Below are positions 20,889 to 32,645 of a DNA stretch of 64,000 nucleotides, piece by piece (the first letter of the stretch is position 1; each line of letters starts with the position of its first letter). The stretch is from Branchiostoma floridae (lineage: Eukaryota; Chordata; Leptocardii; Amphioxiformes; Branchiostomatidae), in NCBI RefSeq assembly GCF_000003815.2, contig NC_049979.1:2284385-2348384 (forward strand), in the 5' to 3' direction. The notes below the pieces were generated by a model. That model worked only from the letters and a program-made list of their open reading frames with translations, did no database searches and was not told the DNA's origin. The position numbers were made by a program, and so were the translations under genes.

Positions 20889-21083
20889 CCTAGGGTCACA
20901 TTTCCAAACCGGGGCCAAAACCGGGCTGTTTGCGGAAACGAATGATAGAAATGTAAACGTAAAAACGTAACGATATTACAATACACAAATAATGCCCACG
21001 ACTTTTCTCTGTGTAGTTTGGTGTTTTTTATATCATACTTTTCCGTTCCCGAAAGCTGTCCGGTTTTGAAATGTGACGTAGGC
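20889..21083. mobile_element. GC-tipped TIR element, copy 1
   Basis: Inverted ends 'cctagggtcacatttcc' and 'gaaatgtgacgtagg' enclose a GC-rich tip (ccggggcc, aaccgggctg) and an AT-rich middle with 'tttttatatcatacttttc'. Related copies: 36434-36645, 36653-36865 and 49289-49490. Confidence 0.6.
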
Positions 21084-21289
21084 CTACGTATTCCTCGACT
21101 CTTTGGTTTGTTAGAACGAAATCGCCGTAGACGTTCCTTGGTTACCAGCCCGAGTGACCTTGTCCTTGTGATAGTCTTAATAAAAGGGTCATTTTGAACT
21201 TGAACATTTTCGTTGTTATTCTTTATTCTTTTTATGCTCCTACTGTTTCAACAGGGACAGATGAAGGTCGCTGAGACGGCCCCTTTATT

Positions 21290-21660
21290 AGAAGAACATT
21301 ATCACACGGCATTGAACATTGTACAATGTATGGTAACAACTATTGCAAAAAGTACTAAATAAAGGTATAGATGAGAATAAGACTTAACATAGAAATAAGG
21401 GCTAATATAATTCTTTGATATAATGTTACAATCGAGTAGGGCTAATCATGATCATGAGTTTTGGTATGCTTTCTAATAACACTGCAGTCCTTTATATATT
21501 TGCCTATTTTTGCATTGCGGAAGTTGTGGCATCCAAACATATGTGTATGACTAACGGATGGTCCCTCAATTGCATAGACCACTTCCCAATTTCTGATGTA
21601 ACTGGTAGATAGCAGGGTATACCCCCCTCCCCCACCCACCATCACACGTCACGCCTCCAG
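21290..21660 (-). mobile_element. Retroelement 3' region relic
   Basis: Shares 'gggctaa', 'tttctaataaca' with 'gcagtccttt', and 'tatttgcc' with 41580-41660, and more loosely with 56960-57000. On the minus strand this looks like the 3' part of a LINE ('aataaa' near 21360 lies on the plus strand only). Class uncertain. Confidence 0.35.
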
Positions 21661-21789
21661 GAGACACCATAACAAACATGACAGGCCGGGGTCTACCTGA
21701 GGTCACGCCTGGCACGCAACCGCCTCATTCCTCACGCTCACTCAAAAACTCGAGACACTCTCTCTCCCTGGCACCTCCACGGTCAGCCC

Positions 21790-22144
21790 TCTCGCTCACC
21801 TCAAGGTGTATGTGCTGTTGTTTCTTTCTTTAAGGTGTTTTCCCGTTTACAAGGAGCGCCTTCTTCAGGTAATCCAGGTGAGAGTCTGCACGGATTACCT
21901 GGGCGGGTGCGTTAATGGCGCTAATTGGTCCGCGGGGTGTTACGTTACACGGCCGTCCTGTCACGTCGTCAGGTGGGTCGGCTCTCCGCGCAGAACGACA
22001 AAGTGGAGGCGGCGTTTGTGCGAGCTCTCTCGGTTAGACTCAGATCTACGGTTACGGGGCCCCACTGTTCGCTACACCGAGCACCACCACAGCTGCACTG
22101 TCAAGCGGCCGTCTTTCTGTCCGAAGGATTAGGTCCAAGATCAG
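21790..22144 (+). other. Possible non-coding first exon
   Basis: A GC-richer island that ends in a strong donor, ATCAG|GTAAGATC (22144/22145). No long single frame spans it and no recognisable protein is encoded. If real it would be a 5' UTR exon on the plus strand, perhaps of the 30-kb gene. This rests on the donor alone. Confidence 0.25.
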
Positions 22145-22754
22145 GTAAGATCTGCTGTTTCTTTCTACTTACACTTTGCTTTCCTTGAGCATGGACCTCT
22201 GAATAGGAACCAGCCGCTTTCTTCTCGACTCAAGTGCAAACCGCTCACGCAACCATGGTGGCGAATAAAAGTCAAAAGGATCGGGAGCTATTAAAGATAG
22301 CGTGCCTAGCTGTAGTGAGGTCCTCATGTCAACGCTCTTCCGGTGCCAAAACTCGCTTCTTATGATACCGACATATAGCTACAGGTTTGCAGACTTATAG
22401 AGAGAACACTATATCCGAAAACCAACAGGCTACGATGTTTGGGGTTGGTGGTTTAGCGTCGTGGAAACTTCTTTGTAGTCTCCCAAGTTGTTTTCGTCAA
22501 CGTCGTGAGGAACTTGTCCATGTCAGCGATGCATATTAGCGTTCACATTCTTGAAATCGTGAAACATTATTTTAAAAAGAGTTGCCTACAGAATATTATG
22601 TTGCCATTAACGTTATCTTTAGCCCGGGAATAATACTGTAAAAGCTGTAACATCAGTGGCGTGGTCAACTGTGCACCTTTTTTTCTTCTTTTTTTGGACA
22701 TTCGTTTAGATGTGATAGACCGTGGAGAAGAAAGATACGTTGGCGTAAAGAAAT

Positions 22755-22908
22755 TTAATCTCCACCTACGGTAGCGTAAGACAAGACAGTATCAAAACCT
22801 GGCAAAGGAGTGTAGCCAGTACTGGTTGCCAATGCACACTCCTAAGTCGGCAACACTCCTTTGCTAGCTTTTGATAATATTTTATGCTAGGATCTGCTTG
22901 GATATTAA
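22755..22908. mobile_element. Hairpin MITE, family 1, decayed
   Basis: Ends TTAATCTCC and GGATATTAA; inner arms 'agtatcaaaacctggc' and 'gctagcttttgataat' are inverted copies. The flanking 6-mers (agaaat, ccaaag) do not match, so the duplication has been lost or the ends have moved. Confidence 0.65.
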
Positions 22909-23429
22909 CCAAAGTTAAGACGTCAGGCTCATGACAACATCCTGAGCACATTTAAGAGCAGGCAAAGGCACTCATTCAGACTAATCTCACATTCATCCAC
23001 TCACAACGGTGACACAACCCCAGCTAAGTTAACTACCCAACCCGTAAAGTAGGCTGTGATAAGTAAACAGCTTCTCCCATTGTTGTTATTGTTGTTGTTG
23101 TTATTTTTGCCAGTCCCGTGTTCCCTTTCCCATGGGTGTACTCTGTAAGATGGATCGTGCTTTAACAATGCCGGAGGTTGTCAGTTAATCATAGGTGTTA
23201 CATTTTTCTCTGTTTGTTTGTTGTCGTTGTTGTTGTTGTTGTTGTTGTAAAGATGGTGTTTACACCTGCGTGGACCACATACATGTAGTCTGGGCCCTTT
23301 TTTTCATTTTGTTTTATTTACTATATATATATATATATTTGCTGATGACTTCTTTATGAAGATGATGACCTACGGCCGAAAATAAAACTACGGTACAGCA
23401 TGTATGTAGTCACGGTATACAAATTATTA

Positions 23430-23640
23430 TAACTAAAACACCGTGGAGTATAGGTAAAGAGTAGGGGTCCTTCCCGGTGTGAATGGTTGAAAACCTACAG
23501 TCCTATGACCGCACCTAGGGCAATTGCTGTCGCTCCAGACACTTTCGATTTAGGCCTGCCTATTGTATTAAAGCTCCTCGCAATTCACCCCTTTGACTGC
23601 GAAGAGAGAGAAGTCGGCCCAACCAATGTTTAACCAACAA
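23430..23640 (+). repeat. Dispersed repeat shared with 54590-54800
   Basis: Shares 'ccttcccggtgtga', 'ctacagtcc', 'gcacctagg', 'gctccagac', 'gcctattgta', 'agctcctcgcaattca' and 'gactgcgaagagag' with 54590-54800. In the second copy it lies directly after the SINE central domain, so it is probably the 3' body of that element. Confidence 0.6.
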
Positions 23641-23979
23641 GCAGTAAAGAAATCGCTAGGCAGGGTCCACAATGAAGGCTAGGAACTGTCTATGCTATCA
23701 AGGTTGACTTTACATGATGCCACGTAAGAGGGTTTCATCGGCAACTGATAGTAGTATTCTCATGTGCCTGGCGCCTGAAGCGACCTAATTCTTATCTAAC
23801 AGATCATCACAGGTCGTTACATCCTGTCCGATCATTTGTTCTGATGATCTCTCACTCAGTCCGCCCGCCCACGAGCTGTCTATCACCTGTGTGGCCTGGG
23901 GCGACTCTGTTAGCCTCCTGCGCAGACGGCAAGCGGGGATAGCTTTTACTTTTTTTGGGGGAGCAACTTGATATGATGT

Positions 23980-24032
23980 TAGAAACGGTCAGGCGTTTCA
24001 GGTAGCATCCACTATCTTTCGTCAGTGACAAC
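23980..24032 (-). mobile_element. Penelope-like fragment with hammerhead-like core
   Basis: On the minus strand: CTGACGA (24025-24019), stem AGATAG/CTACCT with one mismatch around loop TGGATG, GAAAC (23999-23995), and a short ACG/CGT stem with CCTGAC between. Compared with the 14.4-kb copy the core is intact but stem II is weakened. Confidence 0.5.
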
Positions 24033-24296
24033 ATTGTCTTCACATTGTCTTACTAAAGTGTCTTCCCTTTCTCTTACCAAGGAGTTTGAAAACCTGCTTG
24101 GTCTTACTTTCGTTTCCTATTGCACTATCTGAAATTTGTTTACACCAGGTCCTCCTTTGCGTATCAAACGTAGTAGATGGTATCTGAACAGTCTGTTTTC
24201 AAAATCATATCAATTTGCTCGGTGATAAGTACTTTTTTTCTATATATAAATCATGCGCCCGACTCGTAGAGCATGATGAAGAACTAATGCTCATAC

Positions 24297-24405
24297 CAGT
24301 AAACTGTACGCGTATTAAGTGTACAGTTTATAACGTAGAAAGTGTAAATCGTGTTCAATATACAGTTTATAACGTAGAAGGTGTAAACAGTGTTCGATAT
24401 ACAGC
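24297..24405. repeat. 39-bp tandem duplication
   Basis: Two units beginning 'tacagtttataacgtagaa' and ending 'gtgttcaa' or 'gtgttcga', plus the start of a third. In the open frame this gives TVYNVE-VN repeats, but no gene context was seen. Confidence 0.6.
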
Positions 24406-24659
24406 ATGGCGTGTTGTGGCAACAAGCTGGCCACATGGAGGGCGGAGTAACAATCATGTAGCACTCATACGCAGCAGTGCACACTGGAAATGCCACCTGC
24501 TATATCAGCCGGTATCAGCAGCATCTTAAGGTGGGTCCTTTTAAACACGTGTTGAAGGAAACGGAGATATCGCAAGACGAATACATGTACTTGGAACATA
24601 GGAATTGTTTCACGATTCGGACTTTATGTTGTAACGAGATATGTGGCCGAAGATACGTG

Positions 24660-24735
24660 CTCTCTGTCGGCTAAACTCCTTCCCAAGCTTATGATACTAT
24701 CTTATGCCACATCAAGATCTGCTTGGAGATTAGGA
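24660..24735. mobile_element. Half copy of hairpin MITE, family 1
   Basis: Only the right arm is present: 'ggctaaactccttccc', 'atgatactatcttatgccac', 'agatctgcttggagattag'. The left arm is missing. Confidence 0.7.
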
Positions 24736-24739
24736 TTTT

Positions 24740-26510
24740 TTGTCTTCCACTCTCTCCGAAAAAGACGTAGAACCCAATAACTCAAAATCTAGAGTTAGCA
24801 TCTAGACTAGAGTAGTCACTTGCGATATTGTTTTTTACACTGTTTGAATCTCTCGTATTGAAGATTTTCCACTGTCTTACAACACCAAAATTAGCTTACC
24901 TCGAATTTTCAGTCGCACTTCCGTCGACTTTCTTCAGGAGCGACGATTCATTTACTCTAATTACGTGACTTGGAGAATCTCTCGTGTTACCTGTAATCAA
25001 CCCACGGGCAAGAATTTACAATAAACGTATTATGTTAAGACTTTCTGTACGTTTTTTTATAACATTTTCTGCGAGATTTTACAGTGTAAAGTAAGCCACT
25101 GTGACGAGGTCCGGAAGGCGAGGCTAACGTGTGCACCAAGTCCCACAGATGGACGTTTGAAGATTTATTATAATTACTGTCAGATTGAGCGGAAAATTAT
25201 CCTGTCAGGCAACGGCCGGAGGTCTCGTGTCTGAGAAAAGTCGTCGACAAGCCGTTACCTTATTTGTTTATGATAGGTGCTTGAACTACAAACTACAGAC
25301 AGCCTATGGAAACGACTGCAAAATCGTGCCAACAGCCGTGTCGGTTTATGTACAGAACTCTCAACCATCCATAATTCCTTTGTGCGTCGTCAAAAACCAT
25401 TCATGTCCTTCAAAGGTTCATTTCAAATATGGCGTCGTTACCATGGTTACCGGGACACACAATGACGTCACGACCGCCATCTTGCGGTGACTTCGGCGGC
25501 GCCTCCTTGAATTAAGCAAGCTTACTTTGAGGAACAATCGTACAAAAGGCACCGCTTCTTTTTGACGTGCCGTAATCATCGCCATGACGACAGTGTAAGA
25601 ACGGTAAGCTGAAATGTTCACAACGTTATGAGTACATTTCTCACAACATCTACACGATTAAGCTAACCTGCGTACTTAACCTCCGCACTGTGGTCTGAGT
25701 GCTTGTTTTGGTGACTGGGAACTAATGGAACGAAAATCACATTTCTGACACGTCACCCCTGATCGGCGTGTTGTGAAAACAGCGGTTTAGACGGGCCGCC
25801 ATTCTTCCGCGCCAATGTCATTACCACAGAAGGCCGACTCCGGTATTCCGACATTGGCCCTGTGCTCTGCGTGCCTGTGTGGGCCGTGCGGCTGGCCTTT
25901 TCGTCCATTGTTCTCAGTGTCACGACAGAGGAAACGCGTTCAGACGACGCGTGACAGAAGAAACGTTGCATAACTGATCTCTCTGACACTTTCTTTAACC
26001 CTTGTGGTGCTAGCAAATTTTCATTAAACATTTTCCCAATTCTGGGCGTTTTAGTCCCTTTGTAAAGTAGGAGTACTGTTGTCACTATGCTACATTTTTG
26101 AAAAGTGGAGACCTTAAGCTTTGTAATGATGTATAACTTTATAAGGTTATTAGGAAGGAAGGTAACAAAAAAGTAGCAGAGTTAAAATAGTACTAACATA
26201 TGCTTCCCAACATATAACCGCAGCAGTACGAAATGCCTCCTTTTGACGATTTACACAGCTAACGGCGTGTCAATGTTGTCAAGACGTTATATGATCTTTG
26301 AAATATGTTTTAATCTAGAACTAACGTATGCTGACGCATTTTCTACCATAACGTCAGGTCAAAGACATCCGCCACAATGAAAAATGTGTCTTAAGAGATC
26401 TCCTTTGCAACGTCCAGTACAATAGAGTTTGTACGGATACATCTTAAAACCCTTGTCCTGCTGGGCCCATAAATACATGTATACGGGTGGCACATACATG
26501 TATATGATGC
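24740..26510. other. No recognisable feature
   Basis: Intergenic sequence. Short open frames at 25185-25490 and 25753-26085 show no recognisable domain, start context or splice signals. Confidence 0.45.
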
Positions 26511-26513
26511 CAG

Positions 26514-26514
<1 letters not shown>

Positions 26515-26602
<88 letters not shown>
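26515..26602. repeat. (CT)n microsatellite
   Basis: About 87 bases of perfect CT repeat. The length and purity suggest recent expansion and possible length error in the assembly. Confidence 0.97.
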
Positions 26603-26608
<6 letters not shown>

Positions 26609-26636
26609 TAACATCTAAACATCTATTCTAACACTT

Positions 26637-26815
26637 TGCATTGATTATCCTACATGTAAATGCGATTCTTATGGTGAAACAACTGAACACTACCTTCTAT
26701 CCTTACACTGTACTGTCTACTTTATATCAGTCAAAGAAAGAAACGCTAGTAAACTCCTAGCAGACATACGGCAACTCAATGACAGTACATTATGTTCTTG
26801 ATTGATAAATGGTTC
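26637..26815 (+). mobile_element. LINE C-terminal relic
   Basis: One frame reads 'CIDYPTCKCDSYGETTEHYL', 'LSLHCTVYF' and then 'KLLADIRQLND' before a stop. The C-x-C...GETTEHYLLxLHC pattern is the C-terminal zinc-binding segment seen in several LINE proteins. No reverse-transcriptase domain remains. Confidence 0.6.
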
Positions 26816-26829
26816 AACGTCGCTTTCAC

Positions 26830-27350
26830 ATTTACAAAGCTGTGACATCTTCCATATAGTCCATAGTATACTCTCACAGCGCCTTACGCCCTAACCTCTG
26901 CTTGAAGAGACAGCGTAGTTGGTGCCGGTTGCCGCTAGCAATAGCGCCACCGCCTGACTCCATGCCGAACTGCAGTGAACTCTGGCATTTCACGCCTTGC
27001 AGCTTCCCCGAATTGTGACGCGTTTGTTGTGGTTTGTTGGTACAGATTTCACGGTGTATGACGGCACAACTTCACCCCGACCTGACCCGCGTCGCTGTCG
27101 CTACCGTTTATACCGAGGCCTCCCCGCCATACGGGCGGCCTCAACACCTGCCCTGTCCCGCCTACAAAAATATCCGGGTCGGTGGGAACCTGGTCGTGTT
27201 TGGGATTCCGTAAACACGCCGGAAAATTGTTGGTGTAACTGTATCCGCGTGGCTGCCATTCCAGCATGTCAGTGCTGCCGTGCGAAGGTGCTACTGTGTC
27301 CGGTTTGGCGTGACGGTTTACAGTAGCAACGAACGACGCGTAGATATTTG
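26830..27350. other. No recognisable feature
   Basis: A GC-richer segment with short open frames on both strands, no recognisable domain. Confidence 0.4.
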
Positions 27351-27354
27351 AATG

Positions 27355-27740
27355 AAGACCTTTATTGTACAATTTTGCCCAACCGGGCTAAGTACAGGTC
27401 ACAACAAGTCAGGATATATACATACATAAAAGTGTCACAAATCTAGTCTAACACAAAAGTTCGGCTTCTTCTCGCTTCTTGGTAATAGTGAAAATGTAGG
27501 ACTGTATGGGTTTCGCTATTGTCGGTTTGTCAAAACGCATGAGAAATATAAACTTGTCAGTGCTACTCATGTGTCTAAAATGAGGGAATCTACTTTCTAT
27601 ATAACTAAATGGAGTATTTCTATCATTGACATACATATCGCAATCAACAGTGAAGTGCACTTCATCTTCTACCATGTTTGAGGTACAAAATTTGCAGACT
27701 CTTTGTTTTATCGAAAGTCTATTTGCAAGTTCTTGCCCGT
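27355..27740 (-). mobile_element. LINE relic: C-terminal zinc-knuckle and 3' UTR
   Basis: On the minus strand the frame reads 'QRVCKFCTSNMVEDEVHF', then 'DCDMY' and about 50 more residues to a stop near 27448. The 3' UTR ends with 'gggcaaaattgtacaataaa' at about 27360-27380. It is the same C-terminal type as at 7460 and 51150. 5' truncated and dead. Confidence 0.7.
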
Positions 27741-28089
27741 GGACTAATTGCTACTTCTACTACTACTACATGTAACATACAGAATAAGTTATTAACATAC
27801 AAAAAATGAAAGACTTTGGTGTATATATAACAATAATGTTAATATGTAGAAACAAGAGACTATTCTTGTGATAATATATACAGCTAAAAGCTACAATCTA
27901 AGGGTTTGACTTCTTTTCTGGAAGCAGTGGAAGACGAAGTGTCCCACTGTTTCTATAATCACATTATCAAAAAGTTACATGATCTTTGAAATATGTTCTA
28001 ATCTAGAATTAAAGTGATACATGATAACGAAGGTCATAAGCAATACTCATGCCATGCTATAAATTATACATTATTCTCTTGTTTTAGGT

Positions 28090-28175
28090 ACATTATCCTT
28101 ATGGAACTGTGGTTATGTACCAGTATTGATGCCATACTACGTACTTTGTACAATTGTTGTGTAATATAGTTATTA
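28090..28175 (+). mobile_element. LINE 3' tail relic
   Basis: 'ttatggaactgtggttatg', 'atgccatac', 'actttgtacaattgttgtg' and 'taatatagttattatta' match the tail at 7805-7885. No coding part is left. Confidence 0.6.
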
Positions 28176-28179
28176 TTAT

Positions 28180-29190
28180 GTTGTAAAGTAAACACATCAT
28201 CATTGTCAATATCATAGGCATAGCGGTGTTTTCGTCAGACAATTTTAGATGTACATGTGTACTTGGCGTTGGATATGTCAAGTTTCGTGCTTATAAGCGA
28301 TGTGTAACCAGCTGCCCTAAATGCGTTTCACGCCGGAGTGTGATCAATGCGCAGTTCTCAGTGTGTCGCACCCACAGAACACCTGTTTGTGTGCCAATCA
28401 TGAAGTCTTTTCCAAGTTCATTTCCTCCCCTTGAACGTGCGAACATTTTAACAATGTACCGCCAAGCCTCACAACTCAATAAATCACAACAAAGGCCCGC
28501 CACGTCTGCGCCGCTCTACTTCAGCGCGTGACGCTCATATTTGCACAATGAGTTCAGCATAATGGGTGGGAAATGGCGATTATGGCTGCAATACTTCATC
28601 CGAGATCGGACAATAAAATCGAATTGTTTTCGCCACAAAGACATAGTCAATTTACTAATTATGTATACTCTTTTACACGCTGGAAGTAGAAATATGGCCA
28701 TAAGTTATTATTAGGTTTGGTATACTAGTATTCGTAGGAAAACGCGTTAATATGAGCGTAATGAGAGTGCTGCATGTGGATGTATATATGATGTAACGTC
28801 CTTGATCATATGTAACTCGTTCGGGTCAGATTCCGGGTATTTTGCCTCAAGCCACCGGTACCCTCCTCCCACCATGCAGAAACCATGACTTGCTGACAAA
28901 ATGGTAAAATCGGCTAAATTGATTGGTAAGCAGTTTGTTCTCTTGTGGCAAGCTGACTCGTCTAGCTCTGGAAAGTCGTTCACACTATTTGACCAATGTT
29001 TCTGTCTTCGCGTTCTCGTGAACCAAATGAAAGTAGTAGTGTGGAGATCCCTACAACAAGCTCTGTGCTGTATGGAAGTTAATAGACGGTTTGTCAGGAA
29101 TCCGTCTGTAGAAAAGACAGCAAACGTCACCATGACAGGGCCGGGGACAAAGGAACGGGAGGGACCGCTCCGTCCTACAACATGACACAA
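28180..29190. other. No recognisable feature
   Basis: Intergenic sequence upstream of the CpG-rich 5' region of the next gene. Open frames at 28747-29190 show no domain. Confidence 0.4.
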
Positions 29191-29239
29191 CTATGTCAAA
29201 CACGCCGGTGTTCAGGCCGCTTGTTTTCATAGGTGTTGG

Positions 29240-29502
29240 TGGTGATTATCCCTCTCAAGCGCTCGCGCGAACAGTAAGTCGCGTCGTTTCTTTCTCCTCC
29301 GTCTTGCGGGGTATTTGCGGCTCGGGGCGAGTAGAAAAGAGTCTATTCAGGCTCTCACTCGCTCGTCCATTGTGCGCGGTTCTGAAGCCGGGGTCACTTG
29401 AGTTTGCACTGAGTCCATATTTAACAGAAAAGTCCCCGGCTCTGTGCTGCCCCATTGTTGTTCAGCAGCCCCTGACGACTACTTCTCTCTCTGTGTTTTC
29501 AG
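29240..29502 (+). promoter_or_regulatory. CpG-rich 5' region with probable 5' UTR intron
   Basis: CpG density rises sharply from about 29240. A donor CA|GTAAGT sits at 29273/29274 and an excellent acceptor (pyrimidine tract ending 'gtgttttcag') at 29502, so a 229-base intron is likely. The transcript would continue from 29503 into the 30031 start codon. No TATA box was noted. The layout fits a CpG-island promoter (inference). Confidence 0.5.
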
Positions 29503-30030
29503 GCCCGGTCGCGGAGCGTGAAGCGGAGAGCTACAGTCAGTCTGAATGCCTCTGATCGATAACAACTGACGACCTCGCGACGTGGAGGGGCCAGCTCCAC
29601 CTACGTCATCAGCGGGGAGGGTTGTCTCCCGTCTCCATGGCAACGGAGCGACGCCAGGAGTTCTAATTTGGAAGACGTAAACACCGTGATCGGAAGGAGC
29701 GCGGTTTGATCAGTGACGGCCGCGGGTCCGTTATGCTCGCTCCGGCGGCCCGACCGTCGCCCGTTCAGACCAGAGGAGGACTTGCGGTTCCTCGTTGTTA
29801 TCGCCGGGTTGGAAACTGGATACAGGCTTTAGACTGTGTGTTGTTGGAGTGTTTGTCGAGCCCCTCATGGCAGCGGGGATCCGCTGAGAGCAAGGTGTGT
29901 TTGCCTGCCAACTTGAGACGCTGCGGTCCGGGGCTGGTTCCCTGGGATTAACACTGAACAGGGGGAGAATTAAGGTTCCGTCAGGGAGGCAGGCCGGCCG
30001 GAGAGGAGACGGTAGATTCTCAGATTAAAG

Positions 30031-31137
30031 ATGATGATGGCAACGACGCTCGAACAGAACCCGGAATTACTGAACCAGTACGAGGAGAATTATGAGTCGT
30101 CGAAGGTGGTGCAGATTCTGCGGTTCCTGAAGGACCAGGAGCGGTACACGGCGGAGCGGCGGGCGCAGGCAGCCCGACCGCCCGCCTACGTGCGGCTGGA
30201 CGAGCGGACCGAGCAGGAGAGGCGGCGAGACGGGTTCAGGCCCCGCACGGCCGACTCCGCCATGTTCGCCCCGAACTACAGACCTCCCCGAGGCCGCTCC
30301 TCCGAGAGGCCGGGCACGGAGAGCCCAGCGCTCAGCAAGGCCAGGACCAACGCACTCACCGTCAGCAAGATCCGCGGCGCCGCCAACCCGGGCCGGCCAA
30401 AGCTGTCCAGAACGCCCCGAGAACAGCTGGACTTCTCGCCGGTTCGGGAAAATTCCCGGGCGACCATCGCCGTGCGCCCTGCCACGCAGCAGGCTACCCG
30501 CGTGTACAGAAACGATCTCAGAGCCAGACTCTACAGCCACCCCCCTCCCACCAGACACGAACTCATGAAGGACAAACACCTTCTAGAAAAGAGGCAATCT
30601 TTACTCAATAGACCGAAAATGACACTAGACGGCGGTGGGGATTTATTAAAAAGCGACACCGGCAACGCCATAGTGCAGTACGACAATAACGTAGTCAGCG
30701 TGCGCCTGTCGCGAAGCACGGCCCGACTGGACCACGAGTCGCGGGGCGGTGTGGAGGAGACGCCGGAGAACGTCACGCGCGACGTCCGGTCCAACACCAA
30801 GTCGGACTCCGCCGGCACCGGGCTCAGGACGCTCTCGGCGTCCACCGAGTTCAGCGCCGAACCTGCCGCCGTGCCCAACAGAAAGTGCCCCATCTCTATA
30901 GACGACAGGCCCGAGCGGAGCCCGGTCCGCAGCCCGGACAGAACTCTCGTCGGCGCGAACTCGAGCCTAGCGCAGAGGAAGCCGCTCCAGTTCGCCGGCA
31001 CGGACTCCTCCGGGTCGGGCGGGGGCAGGGTGGACGTGTACCACCTGCCCAGGCTCGGCCACGGCGTCACCATGGGCGGGGAGCGCGCGCAACCCCAGCC
31101 GCTGCCCTACCTGGTGGAGACCAACTCACTGTCCTAG
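30031..31137 (+). CDS. Arg/Pro/Ser-rich protein of unknown function (368 aa)
   Basis: I do not recognise this protein. It is a single open exon with an in-frame TAG 18 bases before the first ATG, which fixes the start within a run of three ATGs; the third has the best context (ATGG). Residues about 6-48 look helical and charged (NQYEENYESSKVVQ, LRFLKDQERYTAERRAQA). The rest is low-complexity and probably disordered, with Arg, Pro and Ser, and has several SP/TP sites next to basic residues (SRTPREQ, FSPVREN, ERSPVRSPDR) that would suit proline-directed kinases (inference). No transmembrane segment or signal peptide is seen. Codon use is GC-rich, like the 14640-17958 gene. It could be a cytoskeletal or ciliary linker, but nothing in the sequence proves it. 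Neighbours: CpG-rich 5' region upstream, TIR element 670 bases downstream. Confidence 0.75.
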   Translation: MMMATTLEQNPELLNQYEENYESSKVVQILRFLKDQERYTAERRAQAARPPAYVRLDERTEQERRRDGFRPRTADSAMFAPNYRPPRGRSSERPGTESPALSKARTNALTVSKIRGAANPGRPKLSRTPREQLDFSPVRENSRATIAVRPATQQATRVYRNDLRARLYSHPPPTRHELMKDKHLLEKRQSLLNRPKMTLDGGGDLLKSDTGNAIVQYDNNVVSVRLSRSTARLDHESRGGVEETPENVTRDVRSNTKSDSAGTGLRTLSASTEFSAEPAAVPNRKCPISIDDRPERSPVRSPDRTLVGANSSLAQRKPLQFAGTDSSGSGGGRVDVYHLPRLGHGVTMGGERAQPQPLPYLVETNSLS

Positions 31138-31139
31138 CA

Positions 31140-31805
31140 TCGTGCGTCACCATGACAACCGGACGGTTTCCACGACAACGGAACGACGCGGACAGCGCAC
31201 AACAATGTTGCTTTTGGTAGGACATGTGAACATCATTACCTCAGTTTGACCAAGAACTCGGTCTAAAATGTATACCGTCGTTAACACTGACAACGTGCAC
31301 GTTGCCTAGAAAACACTGGCCGCTTTGAACATGAAAAGACACTAGAAATTTGGAATAACGAAAATTTTCTAGAATTGAAATATATCACAAGACTACACAT
31401 GCTACAAAGGTACCTATTGTATAAAAGAAAGCAGCTTTTTAGGTCAACATTAACTTCCTCATAGGTGATCACGTAGCAAGTTCGGAATCAATCGCTTCCA
31501 TCTTGGTACCCTTCACCTTGGGAAAATGACAAATGGCTTTCCAACCTGAAAGCGACCAGTGTTTTTGGCGATAGCACGTCAAACGGCCGAGCCACAATTA
31601 GCTGGTTTCGGTCCACAGGGGATCAGAATTGCAGCCATGCCGGGATACAGCCCGGCTCAGGGCCCGTGTTCTGTGGGGACATTCCCGCGCAATATGGACA
31701 CGCAGACACGTAGAGCTAGTCACGCCGGCGGTCTGCTCTCTACTTGAACTTTGCTCGTTCGGCAGGCGTTCTTTCTTGCCTCCTCACGGATATGTGCAGT
31801 AAAAG
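31140..31805. other. 3' flank of the 30031 gene, nothing recognised
   Basis: Probably 3' UTR followed by intergenic DNA. I could not place a polyadenylation site with confidence; 'aataaac' occurs only at about 32030, inside the next element. Confidence 0.4.
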
Positions 31806-31807
31806 GT

Positions 31808-32101
31808 CCCCTCTCCACTAGACGGCGAGCGCTGAGCGACCTTACAGCGACCAAAATTGACGTTATTTAGAGGCACAGTTAGTTTGACATTGCTGTTGGC
31901 AACCAAAATTGAAATTTTGTGATCATTAATTTCATCATTGCAACATAACGCAAGATATAAAAGTTTGTTATATAAGGTTTTCAGAAAAAGACACAAAACA
32001 TGAAAAAGAATTCACTCTTTATTTATAAACAATAAACTTTACTACTATAAAATCCGCTGACCGATATGTCGCTCATTGTTCGCTGCCTTCAGTGGGAGGG
32101 G
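31808..32101. mobile_element. Short TIR element, same family as 54864-56249
   Basis: Left end CCCCTCTCCACTAGACGGCG then 'agcgctgagcgacc'; right end 'gtcgctcattgttcgctgcc' with 'agtgggagggg'. These are inverted copies. The 294-base element has an AT-rich inside with no ORF. A 1.4-kb relative is at 54864. Confidence 0.65.
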
Positions 32102-32544
32102 AAGTATTTAAGGAGGCCAGGTTAAAACATTTCTGTCACGGCCAGACTAGCATCTTACCGAGAAAATGATGTAATTATTGAGAAATGATGTATTTATGAA
32201 GAGATGACATGCTCGCAATGTTGCTTCCTATGTTGTTGATAAGTTAAATAAGTAGACTACAGTCCCGTCTGTACATATAATGTTGATTTGTGTGAGGGAA
32301 CTTGCCAGTATTCTCCCCCACGAGACGCTAGCCCAACCCAGCCATACGCGTTAGAGAGACAGATGGGTCCATGACAGGACTGCCGTGTCACTTTGTCGTC
32401 TGTGCGCGGTGACCAAAAATGACATTAAAAATTCATGTCCCCGTGCGACTGTGTTGTGTTGTGTTGACTGTTGTGACTCGGTGTGCTGGTATGGAGATCG
32501 CGTGACAGCGTGGGAGCACCAAACGGTTAGCCTGTTCTCACTCT

Positions 32545-32545
<1 letters not shown>

Positions 32546-32576
<31 letters not shown>
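32546..32576. repeat. (TA)n microsatellite
   Basis: About 30 bases of perfect TA repeat. Confidence 0.95.
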
Positions 32577-32578
<2 letters not shown>

Positions 32579-32645
32579 AGGTAACATTTTTCATTTCATT
32601 TCATGGCAGGGTATTATCGCTCTGGTAACAGGTAACATACATTCG

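Noticed and set aside
23333-23395. Another hammerhead-like site (CTGATGA near 23341)
   Set aside because: GAAA does not follow the stem at the required position; the resemblance stops at the first seven bases.
30067-31073. Long minus-strand ORFs opposite the 368-aa gene
   Set aside because: Shadows of a GC-rich coding exon; the plus frame has an upstream in-frame stop and a coherent composition.
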